Assembly (NCBI GenBank): GCA_034110465.1
Contig: JAWUZD010000016.1
Location: 1 to 52,831 of the forward strand
From: Aurantibacter sp034110465
GTDB lineage: Bacteria > Bacteroidota > Bacteroidia > Flavobacteriales > Flavobacteriaceae
Reading direction: 5' to 3'
DNA length: 52,831 nt
This document shows positions 41,867 through 50,474 of the stretch, one piece after another (position 1 is the stretch's first letter; every line of letters begins with the position of its first letter). Position numbers and translations under genes: made by a program. The notes under the pieces are model-generated. The model searched no databases. It had not been told where the DNA came from and saw only the letters and a program-made list of their open reading frames with translations.

Positions 41867-42532
41867 TTGTTTAAGCATAAACATCCATACCAACCTTTTA
41901 TTCCAGAAAATGCCACAAAATTAATTGTTGGTACATTGCCGCCACCACGTTTTTCTGGTGGAAAACTTAAAAAAGGAGATGTTAATTTTTGTTATGGCAG
42001 TATAGATGGTTTGTTGTGTCCAGTTTTAGATAAAATTTTTCAATTAAATTTAGATTTTGAAACCACAGATAAAGCTATAAAACAACGTAAAGATTTTTTT
42101 GTTTCTAAAAACATTGCATTGGTGTTTGCGATATTGTAGATCATGGATATAGAGATAAAATTGATGCATCAGATTTAGGTTTAAAAAATATAGAGTTAAG
42201 ACCACTAATAAATATTCTTGAAGTAAACTCTAAAATAGATACACTAATATTTACTGGTGGAAATTCTAAAAATGGGCCAGAATATTTTTTCAGACAATTA
42301 TAAAAAAAAACATCAGATAAAATTAAAAGAGGTTAGGAGCGAAGTGCCTAGAGTTCACGAAGTAGAATTGCCAAAATCTAAACGAATAATTACAACCTAT
42401 TCTTTAACTGCGCCATCTGGAGCAGCAAATAGAGCTATTGGAAGTATGCCGCTTTATAGGCAATTAAAACAAAGTAATCCAGATTTTAATACGTTCGATT
42501 TTAGAGTAATGCAGTATTTGGAAGTTTTTTAA
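41867..42532 (+). pseudogene. Uracil-DNA glycosylase-like gene broken by two frameshifts and a lost ATG
   Basis: Three frame segments together read as one protein of about 220 residues. Segment 1 (FKHKHPYQPFIPENATKLIVGTLPPPRF to KNIAL, 41867-about 42120) is followed by GVCDIVDHGYRDKIDASDLG to GGNSKNGPEYFFRQ in another frame (about 42120-42297), and by KKKHQIKLKEV to FRVMQYLEVF in the first frame again. A missing G near 42121 and an extra base at 42298-42302, beside nine As, explain the shifts. The first codon is TTG. The assembled product looks like UDG-superfamily proteins of flavobacteria. It begins 1 base after yaaA. Confidence 0.85.
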
Positions 42533-42540
42533 GGTCTATT

Positions 42541-43023
42541 CTAGCTTGGGCTAAAAATATTAAATTCCATTCCTAATTTGTAAGCTAAATCTTGAGCAGA
42601 AACAGTTGCTTTATCTTCTTGTTTGTAGCGCTTTAAAATAATGCGTTCTCTGTGATTTTCGGTTAGCATATAAACTTCAAATACTTTGTTAGAAAAAGTT
42701 GTAGCTCTTTGTCCGCGACTTAATGCTGTTATTCCTTTATTAAAGGATAGTATTGAAATGTCTGTGAAATGAGAAAGCGATTTCCAGTTTCCAAGTTCTA
42801 AGCCTAAAAAGAAAACAGTCTTTTTGTATTTATTGTTTTCTTGGTCTAGAATAATTCCATTTTTTGCAGTTGCTAAAAATAACCCTAATAGTAAAGAAAT
42901 TAATCCTATAAAAATTAGAGTTAATTCAAGATGTATAAAACAACCTAATCCAATTATTATAAATATATAACCTAAAGCGTTTAAGTGAATTGGTACAGTT
43001 TTTTCTAGTTTAAGTTTTATCAT
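42541..43023 (-). CDS. Small two-helix membrane protein, paralogue A
   Basis: A 160-residue protein: short basic N-terminus (MIKLKLEKTV), two adjacent hydrophobic helices at about residues 15-50 (YIFIIIGLGCF and LIFIGLISLLLGLFLATAK), then a cytoplasmic-looking beta-rich part with KVFEVYMLTENHRERIILKRYKQEDKA. I do not recognise a named family. A second copy at 45570 is about two-thirds identical and shares the C-terminus almost exactly. The two copies flank the YHYH and sulfatase genes. It is divergent from the YHYH gene. Confidence 0.78.
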   Translation of the reverse strand: MIKLKLEKTVPIHLNALGYIFIIIGLGCFIHLELTLIFIGLISLLLGLFLATAKNGIILDQENNKYKKTVFFLGLELGNWKSLSHFTDISILSFNKGITALSRGQRATTFSNKVFEVYMLTENHRERIILKRYKQEDKATVSAQDLAYKLGMEFNIFSPS

Positions 43024-43036
43024 ACTTATATGTAGT
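42999..43036 (-). repeat. 38-bp perfect direct repeat over the start of paralogue A
   Basis: Identical to 46037-46074. It covers the first eight codons, the ATG and 13 bases of leader of the paralogue gene. Confidence 0.9.
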
Positions 43037-43135
43037 ATATGTTTTTAAATTGTTACAGTTTTTTTGTTTTTTTAAGTTTTGAATTAAACCTTTTGTAATT
43101 TGCTAAGTCTTAAGGTAAAACCATAACTAATATAT

Positions 43136-44092
43136 ATGAAAACTAATTTAAATAAGACAGCAAAAATATCGGCTTTACTTTTTTTTGTAATCACGTTATT
43201 TACTTTCAATAATTGTAGCGATTCAGATTCTGAAGAAGGAGGAAATATTCCTACAGCAACTGAAACACCAGAAGTTGCTGATGTAACTCATTTGCCTTTT
43301 GGAGGACCTAATATTTTAATAAGAAACCAAGGAGATCCTGAACCAGATTTTTTATCTCTATGGCTTTGTGGAGTTCCATCTGATGGCGCAGGAAATGATG
43401 ATGCAAGCGACTGGACAAATGCTGATGGAACTTGGGATTATACAAGAAAACCTCAAGTAGAAGGTAATGTACTTTGGGATAGCGAATTTAATGTTACTCT
43501 TGACGGAAATGGAAACAGAATTATAACAGGAAATGCATTACCAGATCATCCAACCGGAATTTTTCCAATAACACCAGGAAGTGTTGCTTATCAATACGAT
43601 GGTAACCCAAACATAATTGTTGAGCATGAGGTTTTGTATACCTTTCCTGCAATACCAGAAGTTGCAGCTACAGAAAGTTGTACAGGTTTTGGCCCTTCAG
43701 GTATTTCTCTTACAGGTAGTTCTATTTATCATGGCGCATCTACACTTGCAAATGATGCTGCAGCTCACGAAATTTTTGATAGATTTGGAGGTCATACAGA
43801 TGGAACAGAAAGATATCACTATCATTTTCCTTCTCAAGACCTTCAAGATCATATTCATGAATATGAATCTGGTCATTCTCCTTTAATGGGTTATGTGTTA
43901 GATGGGTTTGGTATTTATGGTCCATATGGAGAAGATGGAGAATTACTTTGGTCTGAAGATTTAGATGAATGTCATGGGCATACGCATCCAGTACTTTGGG
44001 ATGGTGAAATGATAGATTTATACCATTACCATTGGACAAATGATTTTCCTTATAATATTGGTTGTTATAAAGGAACTCCAGTATCAAATTAA
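43136..44092 (+). CDS. YHYH domain-containing lipoprotein
   Basis: A 318-residue lipoprotein with lipobox FNNC (Cys27) followed by an acidic stretch (SDSDSEEGG) of the surface-export type. The YHYH domain occupies the C-terminal two-thirds: a first YHYH in RYHYHFPSQ near residue 225, LDGFGIYGPYGEDGELLW, then DLYHYHWTNDFPYNIGCYKG at the end. The histidine-rich motifs suggest metal binding; the function is unknown. The sulfatase gene starts 38 bases later on the same strand, so the two probably act together at the cell surface. Confidence 0.9.
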   Translation: MKTNLNKTAKISALLFFVITLFTFNNCSDSDSEEGGNIPTATETPEVADVTHLPFGGPNILIRNQGDPEPDFLSLWLCGVPSDGAGNDDASDWTNADGTWDYTRKPQVEGNVLWDSEFNVTLDGNGNRIITGNALPDHPTGIFPITPGSVAYQYDGNPNIIVEHEVLYTFPAIPEVAATESCTGFGPSGISLTGSSIYHGASTLANDAAAHEIFDRFGGHTDGTERYHYHFPSQDLQDHIHEYESGHSPLMGYVLDGFGIYGPYGEDGELLWSEDLDECHGHTHPVLWDGEMIDLYHYHWTNDFPYNIGCYKGTPVSN

Positions 44093-44130
44093 AGTTTATT
44101 TAAAATAAAAAAATAATACATAAATATAGA

Positions 44131-45477
44131 ATGAATAAAATAAAATCAAGTTTAGTGTTGTTAGGTGTTTTAATTATTTTTATGGTCTTTTCTTGTTCCA
44201 AAGATTCTACCGTAACTTCAGAAGCTACAGGAAACAACACTTCTAGTTCTTCTCCAAATGTAATTTTTATTATTGCAGACGATATGGGATGGGATGCTTT
44301 TGGTAACTCTTCGGGATTTAATGGTGTAAAAGCTAATACACCAACTATAGATTCTCTTGCTCAAACAGGAATTACTTTTTCAAATTTTTGGACAAGTCCT
44401 ATTTGTGCGCCAACAAGAGCATCTATGTTAACCGGAAAATTTCCATTTAGAACTGGAATTGGTGGAGTTCAAATACCACAACAAGCAACACTTCAAAGTA
44501 GTGAAACAATACTTCAAAAATATATTAGCGATAATACTTTTAATAAATATGAATCTGCGGTAATAGGTAAGTGGCACGTAAATTCTTCATCTGAATTAAA
44601 TGCACCTGAAGATTTTGGAGTTGATTATTATTCTGGGATTTTTTTAGGAGCTGTACCGGATTATTATAATTGGACAGAAACAAGTTCTGGCATGCAACAG
44701 AATGTTACTACTTATGCAACGACACATATGGTAAATCAGTCTATTAATTGGGTTGAAGCGCAATCTAAACCTTTTTTCTTATGGTTAGCTTTTAATGCTC
44801 CGCACACACCATTTCATCGTCCACCATTAAATTTAATTTCAGATCAAACACTTACAGATAATCAAGCTACAATAGATGCAAACCCGTTACCTTATTATTT
44901 GGCATCTATAGAAGCTATGGATAAAGAAATTTCTAGATTAATAGATTCTTTAACCTTAGAGCAAAAAGAAAATACTGTTTTTGTTTTTATTGGTGATAAT
45001 GGAACGCCAAACGAAGTTAGTCAAGCACCATACGTTTCTAATAAAGTTAAAGGAACGTTGTTTCAAGGTGGAATTAATGCGCCGTTAATTATTAGTGGAA
45101 AAAATGTAACCAGACAAAATATTCTTGAGACAGCTTTAGTAAGTACTCCAGATATATTCGTTACCATAGCAGATATTGCAGGTGCAGGAAATGGCACATA
45201 TGAAGATGGAATGAGTCTTAAACCATTACTTGCAGATGCAAGTGCAACACAACGAGCTTATAATTACTCTGAACAATTTGGAAGTACAAATACTACAAAT
45301 GATGGATATACGTTGCAAAAAGGAAGTTATAAATATATAAACCTTGATAATGGAAACGAATATTTTTACGAGTTAAATTCTAATCCGTTTGAGCAAAATA
45401 ATTTAATGTCTGGAACTTTATCTGCTAGTGAGCAGTTAACACTTGACGAATTAATACAAATTAAAGCAGATTTGTAA
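44131..45477 (+). CDS. Type I (formylglycine-dependent) sulfatase, lipoprotein
   Basis: A 448-residue S1-family sulfatase with lipobox FSC (Cys22). The N-terminal metal site is FIIADDMGWDAFG; the modification motif Cys92-Ala-Pro-Thr-Arg in SPICAPTRASMLTGK is the C-x-P-x-R signature that an FGE converts to formylglycine. GKWHVNS (Lys, His), NAPHTPF (His) and FIGDNGTPNEV (Asp, Asn) complete the active site. It would hydrolyse sulfate esters, likely of marine polysaccharides, at the cell surface; the exact substrate is not predictable. Confidence 0.93.
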   Translation: MNKIKSSLVLLGVLIIFMVFSCSKDSTVTSEATGNNTSSSSPNVIFIIADDMGWDAFGNSSGFNGVKANTPTIDSLAQTGITFSNFWTSPICAPTRASMLTGKFPFRTGIGGVQIPQQATLQSSETILQKYISDNTFNKYESAVIGKWHVNSSSELNAPEDFGVDYYSGIFLGAVPDYYNWTETSSGMQQNVTTYATTHMVNQSINWVEAQSKPFFLWLAFNAPHTPFHRPPLNLISDQTLTDNQATIDANPLPYYLASIEAMDKEISRLIDSLTLEQKENTVFVFIGDNGTPNEVSQAPYVSNKVKGTLFQGGINAPLIISGKNVTRQNILETALVSTPDIFVTIADIAGAGNGTYEDGMSLKPLLADASATQRAYNYSEQFGSTNTTNDGYTLQKGSYKYINLDNGNEYFYELNSNPFEQNNLMSGTLSASEQLTLDELIQIKADL

Positions 45478-45509
45478 CACATATTTATTTAGTTTACTTT
45501 CTTTCAAAT

Positions 45510-45540
45510 AAAAAGTCTCACTAATTTAGTGAGGCTTTTT
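45510..45540. terminator. Bidirectional terminator between the sulfatase and paralogue B
   Basis: AAAAAGTCTCACT pairs with AGTGAGGCTTTTT (one T-G pair) around a 5-nt loop, with a T tract to 45542. Confidence 0.85.
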
Positions 45541-45569
45541 TTGTTCAAATTTTGAATAGAAAATTGAAT

Positions 45570-46061
45570 CTAACTTGGACTAAAAACAGTTAATTCCATA
45601 CCTAACCTATGTGCAATATCTTGTGAGAAAACAGCTGCTTTATCTTCTTGTTTGTAACGTTTTAATATAATGCGTTCTCTGTGGTTTTCGCTTAGCATAT
45701 AAACTTCAAAGACTTTTTTTGAGTGAAAAGCAGAAGAGTTTCGAGATGTTATTAAACGATAAAAACCGAGTCCTATATTTCCTGTTAAAATAGATATATC
45801 TGTAAATCTCTCTAGTGATTTCCAACTTCCAGGTTCTAAACCTAAAAAGAAAATAGCTTTCTTGAATTTATTATTTTCTTTGTTAAGTATTATTCCATCT
45901 TTAGCAGTTGCTAAAAATAATCCCAGAATTAGAGATATTGAGCCTATAAAATTTAGAGTTAGTTCAAGACGTTTAAAAAAAACTAATCCCATTATAATAA
46001 GAAAGTAACCGAAAATATTTAAATTAATTGGAAAGATTTTTTCTAGTTTAAGTTTTATCAT
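45570..46061 (-). CDS. Small two-helix membrane protein, paralogue B
   Basis: A 163-residue protein from the ATG at 46059-46061, which sits in the same place as in paralogue A; an in-frame ATG 15 codons upstream is not supported by the shared leader. Same layout as A: MIKLKLEKIF, two helices at about residues 15-50, and the nearly identical ending KVFEVYMLSENHRERIILKRYKQEDKA. The middle part (residues 95-115) is the most diverged. Function unknown. Confidence 0.78.
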   Translation of the reverse strand: MIKLKLEKIFPINLNIFGYFLIIMGLVFFKRLELTLNFIGSISLILGLFLATAKDGIILNKENNKFKKAIFFLGLEPGSWKSLERFTDISILTGNIGLGFYRLITSRNSSAFHSKKVFEVYMLSENHRERIILKRYKQEDKAAVFSQDIAHRLGMELTVFSPS

Positions 46062-46074
46062 ACTTATATGTAGT
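46037..46074 (-). repeat. 38-bp perfect direct repeat over the start of paralogue B
   Basis: Identical to 42999-43036, about 3.0 kb apart in the same orientation. Confidence 0.9.
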
Positions 46075-46175
46075 TTAGTTTGCAGATTTGTTACATCAAT
46101 TTTCAATAAAACCTGTAAATTTTGTAGATAATGACAAAAAACGAAACATTCCTAAAACTTCAGCACTCAAAAAAA

Positions 46176-46215
46176 AACTCTAAGGAACTCTGTGTTTCTC
46201 TGCAAATCTCCGTGT
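46176..46215. repeat. Degenerate tandem repeat of 10-nt period
   Basis: Four successive decamers AACTCTAAGG, AACTCTGTGT, TTCTCTGCAA and ATCTCCGTGT share the core CTCY and mostly G at position 7. It lies in the gap between paralogue B and the nucleoid-associated protein gene, which has no gene of its own. Confidence 0.6.
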
Positions 46216-46259
46216 AATACGAAACGGCTATCAAAATCTACGCGTATAACATCACTCAG

Positions 46260-46294
46260 ACTGCAAACTGTATACTGCCGACTGAAGACTTAAA
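46260..46294. repeat. Degenerate tandem repeat of 7-nt period (ACTGNNN)
   Basis: Five heptamers in a row: ACTGCAA, ACTGTAT, ACTGCCG, ACTGAAG and ACTTAAA. The last abuts the stop codon of the nucleoid-associated protein gene. Confidence 0.7.
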
Positions 46295-46299
46295 AAAAA

Positions 46300-47349
46300 C
46301 TAATCCTCAGTATTAAAATACACTTTGTAATAATTCATCTTTTTTTCTTCGTCGTAGCCACGTTCTAGATATTCTGTAGAAGCATCTGGTGCATCTATAT
46401 CCAATTTAATTTGAATATTGGTGTCTAACTTAATTTCGGTTTTTATCTTTTTCTTCTCTTTATTTAATACCGCTTCCGAAACATCAAATTGATTACGAAT
46501 TAAAACATCTTTTTCGCCTTCAAATTCTTTTTTATAATCGTCAAACAAAGTTTTGTATTTGTCTTCTTCAAAAACTTCGTCTTTAAATTTTTCAACATTT
46601 ACAATTTCATTCTCCTTAAAAAAGTCAACCGTTTTTGCTAAAAACGAACTGCGTTCTTGTTGTCCGTAGGTGCTTTTTATAATTTCTGTAGAAAATTCTT
46701 TACACAGTTCTAAATAGTTTTGAGTATGGCTATTAGTATCGTCTGCATATTTAATGTTTAAGAACTTATTAATCCAATATTGTGTGTCGTAATTATTGTT
46801 ATCTACACTTAAAATTATGTTTCCTTCTCTATCGCTAGTATTTAAAATAAGGCAACCTTTATCTACTTTTTTAGCGTTAATTCCGCTTTGCACTAAAACA
46901 TCGTAGCTGTTATTTTCTAAATACGTTTGGAAGAAGTTGGTTTTATTTTCAATTTTAAAAATCCCCAAAGCATCAACCGTCATATCATTGTATTGTATGC
47001 CGTTAAAATAAACCACTAAAACATCTCCAGTTTTAATTTGTGCCGAGTTAGATTGCTCGAATAAATGCGTTACAATATGTTTAGAAGTGTCTAAAAACTG
47101 CTCATCATCTCCAAAAATTAGGTTACTGTAATTGTTAATTTCGTTAAGTTCTAAATTTGAATGGTGATTAAACCGATGACTTTGCACAACGCTACCAAAA
47201 GGACGCAATAAAAACGGAAGCATTAGTTCGTAGCTGGCTTCGTCAAAAACCACTTCTTTTTCAGAAAATGCATTTTTTGTACTGTTAAACTTGTTTCCAA
47301 CTTTATGGATGACACATTTAAATATGGCTGCGTTGTTACGTTTTATCAT
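46300..47349 (-). CDS. Nucleoid-associated protein (NdpA-like)
   Basis: A 349-residue cytoplasmic protein resembling the 37-kDa nucleoid-associated family. KCVIHKVGNKFNSTKNAFSEKEV at the start, VFDEASYELMLPFLLRPF, and the mid region GDVLVVYFNGIQYNDMTVDALGIFKIENK are the family blocks. The relation to E. coli YejK/NdpA is distant, so DNA binding is inferred. The gene starts directly after the stop of the large lipoprotein gene (adjacent coordinates), so they are one transcript. Confidence 0.8.
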   Translation of the reverse strand: MIKRNNAAIFKCVIHKVGNKFNSTKNAFSEKEVVFDEASYELMLPFLLRPFGSVVQSHRFNHHSNLELNEINNYSNLIFGDDEQFLDTSKHIVTHLFEQSNSAQIKTGDVLVVYFNGIQYNDMTVDALGIFKIENKTNFFQTYLENNSYDVLVQSGINAKKVDKGCLILNTSDREGNIILSVDNNNYDTQYWINKFLNIKYADDTNSHTQNYLELCKEFSTEIIKSTYGQQERSSFLAKTVDFFKENEIVNVEKFKDEVFEEDKYKTLFDDYKKEFEGEKDVLIRNQFDVSEAVLNKEKKKIKTEIKLDTNIQIKLDIDAPDASTEYLERGYDEEKKMNYYKVYFNTED

Positions 47350-49746
47350 TTAGTTTGTGGTATAAAATAGGATGCTGTTAGCATCGCCTTTTGTGATGAT
47401 TTCTAAATTATTGGTATTTTTTAAATCTATAGTGGCATTTCCAAAAATAGGGAAATTAGGTAATAGTTTTGCGTTGCTATCAAACACATAGATTTTTTGC
47501 GTCTGTAAATCTGTTGTAGATGCAAATATTTTGTTGTTGGAGTAGAAGAGGTTTGGTTTTGTGTAGTTTCCAAAATCCAATTCTACAGTTTGACCTCTTA
47601 TAGTTAATTTATTCTCTGTCTGATAAATTAGCGTTTTACTACTACCATCAAACCCGTGTTTTTTGTTTAATAATAAACTTTGCTTTGCAACGCGACCTTT
47701 GTTATCAACCTGAATTAATTCGCCAGACGTATTAGTAAAGGTAAACTTGTTGTTGTTTAAAAAGATGTTATTATCAGAAAAATCAAATTCATCCTTAATT
47801 GTAACTCTTGGTTTTCCAACGCGATCTAAAACTATTAGCTTGTTTTTTGAGCTAAACAGAATGTAATCTTTACTACCAATTCTGAAATGTTTTGGCTGAG
47901 ATGTAATTTTGTTGTCTTTTTTATACTTAAAACCAGAAATTGTTTTGCCTTTTGCATCTAACATTAAAAGTTCCTTATTCTGAGTAATTAGAAAACGATA
48001 ATCCTTTTTACCGTCGTAATCAAAAACAGAAAGTGGTTGCGTAATGTTATCGTTTAGCTTTATTGGAAATGGTTTTACTTGGTTTCCGTTTCGGTCTAAT
48101 ACATAGATGGCTTTTTTTGTGGCAAAAGCCAATTGCAATCTTCCGTTTTTATAAAGATCTACTTGTTCTATTTTTCCAAGAATTTCGTCTTTTAAGTCTT
48201 TTTCCCAAAGAATTTTCCCTGAATTAGAAATAAGGTATAAGGTTTTTTTAATGTCTTGAACTATAATTTCGTTTTTGCCAGAAACGTGATTTTTTACAAA
48301 TTGTGGTTCGTTTAAAATGGCGTGATCTAATTTAATGTTGAATTTTTCGCTAATAGTATTTGCCTTTTTAGTGATTTTACTTTTATTAATTACCGCGTTA
48401 AAATGAGCAAAATCGTAATCGTAACTAAACTGAAAAGCACTTGTTCTATAATCCTCTAACTTTAAATCGGAATTATTTTTTAATGATGAATTTAAAATTG
48501 AAGCTAAAGCAGAATTATTTACCACTTGTAATAAAGACGATTGGCTACTTAATTGCTTGCTAACCGCTTTATAATAATCCTTAAAAAATAAGGTGGTTTT
48601 GTTTTGATAATTAGCAATTATATTTTGAAGCATTTCTTTTGAAGCCGAAAACACAAAAAACTGGTCTAATTGACAATACATTGTAACGTCTTGATTTATA
48701 AACGGTGAAAAGTGGTTTTTTAGAATTTCTGTTTTACTATAACTATGTATAGGTATGTTTCTGTAAGTTTCAATTTCGGTCTGTTCTTCCTGTAATGCAA
48801 TCTTTGTTAATTCTACATCTATAGTATTTAGAACATACGCATTTGCATCATTATATATAACTCCAACTTCTGTAATGTTATCAAAAAGTAACGTTTCCTT
48901 TTTTATGGTAGCTTTTTTATTAAAGGTATTTAGGTTTTCGCGGAAAATTTCGAAGTCATTATATGTAATGCTTAAAAATCCATCGGAATTATTTGGTGTA
49001 ATCAAAGCTAGTTCGTTGGCGTGTGGCGTAGTATTAGTAAATACGTTTATTAAACTTTTTGTAGAATCTGATGCTTTTGTAATTCCGTTTAACAAGATGT
49101 TTTCTTGAGATAAATCCACATCGAAAGCCAAATAATTAGTCAGCTGTTTTGTGTTTAATAAAGAATCTATAAATATAGGTTGCTTAAACGCTGCTTTCTG
49201 ATTACTTAAAATTGAAATTTCTGATGCTTTATTAGTTGTTTTTAATAATTTTAAAAGCTCTGTATTTTTCTCCTGATTGTAAATGGCTTTAAGTTGCACT
49301 TTAGAATTGGCTCCTATAATTACAGAATCTCTCAAAGCTATAAATAAATTCTTATTATTAAATGTGATTTTTTCGACCTTTATGGCATCAATTGAAATGG
49401 AATCTCTTAAAACGTTTTTAGTATTTAGAAATTGAACTAATGAATCTGAATGTGTGGTTGAAAACGAAAATTCTTCCGAAGAAAAAAGATTCACATATAT
49501 AGGACGCTTTGTTTTTATGTGATTAAATATTGAAAAGTTTTCCTTTAATGTTGCGTAGATTTTTGTGCCGTCTAATTGATTTAAAAAATGGGCATTATTT
49601 AAATTGGTTGATAAATGCTCTAAACCATTAATTTTAATTATTGTTTGTGCGTTTTTATTTAAAAAATCTTCGGGTTTTGCAGTGTTGTAATCTGTATTAC
49701 AAGCAAAAAACGAGAGAAAGAGTAAGGACAGCAAAAATGCTTTCAT
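47350..49746 (-). CDS. Large lipoprotein with C-terminal PQQ-like beta-propeller repeats
   Basis: A 798-residue lipoprotein with lipobox FFAC (Cys16). Residues about 25-460 form an alpha/beta region with no motif I recognise. From about residue 475, strands recur with the pattern of PQQ-like propeller blades (NSGKILWEKDLKDEI, AIYVLDRNGNQVKPFPIKL, KLIVLDRVGKPRV, KIYVFDSNAKLLPNFPIFG). Such a fold can scaffold outer-membrane complexes in the way BamB does; that role is speculative here. It sits between rnhB and the nucleoid-associated gene on the same strand. Confidence 0.7.
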   Translation of the reverse strand: MKAFLLSLLFLSFFACNTDYNTAKPEDFLNKNAQTIIKINGLEHLSTNLNNAHFLNQLDGTKIYATLKENFSIFNHIKTKRPIYVNLFSSEEFSFSTTHSDSLVQFLNTKNVLRDSISIDAIKVEKITFNNKNLFIALRDSVIIGANSKVQLKAIYNQEKNTELLKLLKTTNKASEISILSNQKAAFKQPIFIDSLLNTKQLTNYLAFDVDLSQENILLNGITKASDSTKSLINVFTNTTPHANELALITPNNSDGFLSITYNDFEIFRENLNTFNKKATIKKETLLFDNITEVGVIYNDANAYVLNTIDVELTKIALQEEQTEIETYRNIPIHSYSKTEILKNHFSPFINQDVTMYCQLDQFFVFSASKEMLQNIIANYQNKTTLFFKDYYKAVSKQLSSQSSLLQVVNNSALASILNSSLKNNSDLKLEDYRTSAFQFSYDYDFAHFNAVINKSKITKKANTISEKFNIKLDHAILNEPQFVKNHVSGKNEIIVQDIKKTLYLISNSGKILWEKDLKDEILGKIEQVDLYKNGRLQLAFATKKAIYVLDRNGNQVKPFPIKLNDNITQPLSVFDYDGKKDYRFLITQNKELLMLDAKGKTISGFKYKKDNKITSQPKHFRIGSKDYILFSSKNKLIVLDRVGKPRVTIKDEFDFSDNNIFLNNNKFTFTNTSGELIQVDNKGRVAKQSLLLNKKHGFDGSSKTLIYQTENKLTIRGQTVELDFGNYTKPNLFYSNNKIFASTTDLQTQKIYVFDSNAKLLPNFPIFGNATIDLKNTNNLEIITKGDANSILFYTTN

Positions 49747-49799
49747 ATTATAAGGACTTTAAAATGCTAATTTAATTATAACTTTAGTTTAAGCTCAGT

Positions 49800-50381
49800 T
49801 TAATCGGCTAATAATTTAAACGATTTTCTGTGGTATTTTGTTGCGCCATACTTTTTAATGGCTGCTCTGTGCTCTTTTGTAGGATAACCTTTGTTTTGTT
49901 TCCAATTGTACATTGGAAATTCTTCGTGAATTTTATTCATATAATCGTCCCGATATGTTTTTGCTAAAACCGAAGCTGCAGCAATACTTAAATATTTTCC
50001 ATCGCCTTTAATAATTGTTTCGTGTGGAATAGTTTTAAACGGTTTGAATTTATTTCCGTCTACAATTATAAATTCTGGAATTGGTTTTAGTTGTTTAATT
50101 GACTTCTGCATTGCTAAAATAGAAGCATTAAGAATATTCATTTTGTCAATTTCGGTTTCAAAAACGTGCGCAAACGCAAAACATAGCGCCTCTTGTTCTA
50201 TAATAGGACGCAATAAATCGCGCTTTTTTTCGCTTAACTGTTTAGAGTCGTTTAGAATATGGTTTGTAAAATCGGGTTTTAAAATAACCGCAGCAGCAGT
50301 AACTGGTCCTGCCAAACAACCTCTACCAGCTTCGTCTGTGCCGCATTCCAACGTAATTCCTGAGTAATTAATTGATAGCAT
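49800..50381 (-). CDS. rnhB: Ribonuclease HII
   Basis: A 193-residue RNase HII that removes single ribonucleotides and RNA from DNA hybrids. CGTDEAGRGCLAGPV near residues 13-27 contains the first two acidic catalytic residues (Asp, Glu), LNDSKQLSEKKRD near 43-55 is a conserved block, and IVDGNKF near 107 and GDGKYLSIAAASVLAKTYRD near 125-145 complete the active site. Upstream of the large lipoprotein gene on the same strand with a 53-base gap. Confidence 0.96.
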   Translation of the reverse strand: MLSINYSGITLECGTDEAGRGCLAGPVTAAAVILKPDFTNHILNDSKQLSEKKRDLLRPIIEQEALCFAFAHVFETEIDKMNILNASILAMQKSIKQLKPIPEFIIVDGNKFKPFKTIPHETIIKGDGKYLSIAAASVLAKTYRDDYMNKIHEEFPMYNWKQNKGYPTKEHRAAIKKYGATKYHRKSFKLLAD

Positions 50382-50426
50382 AATTGGTATTAACTTTTTT
50401 TAAGGCTTTACTTCTAAGATATTTCC

Positions 50427-50434
50427 TATTTTTG
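50427..50434 (+). promoter_or_regulatory. Candidate -7 box (TATTTTTG) before the porin gene
   Basis: A full match to TAnnTTTG, 40 bases before the ATG at 50475. No clear -33 TTG. Confidence 0.3.
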
Positions 50435-50474
50435 ACACTAAATTATAAAATTGCAAGGTCTAAAATTTCGGTTG

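Noticed and set aside
43617..44087. Open frames on both strands inside the YHYH gene (89 and 115 codons)
   Set aside because: Their His/Leu/Met-rich content comes from the His- and Asp-rich sequence of the real gene; no start context or family resemblance.
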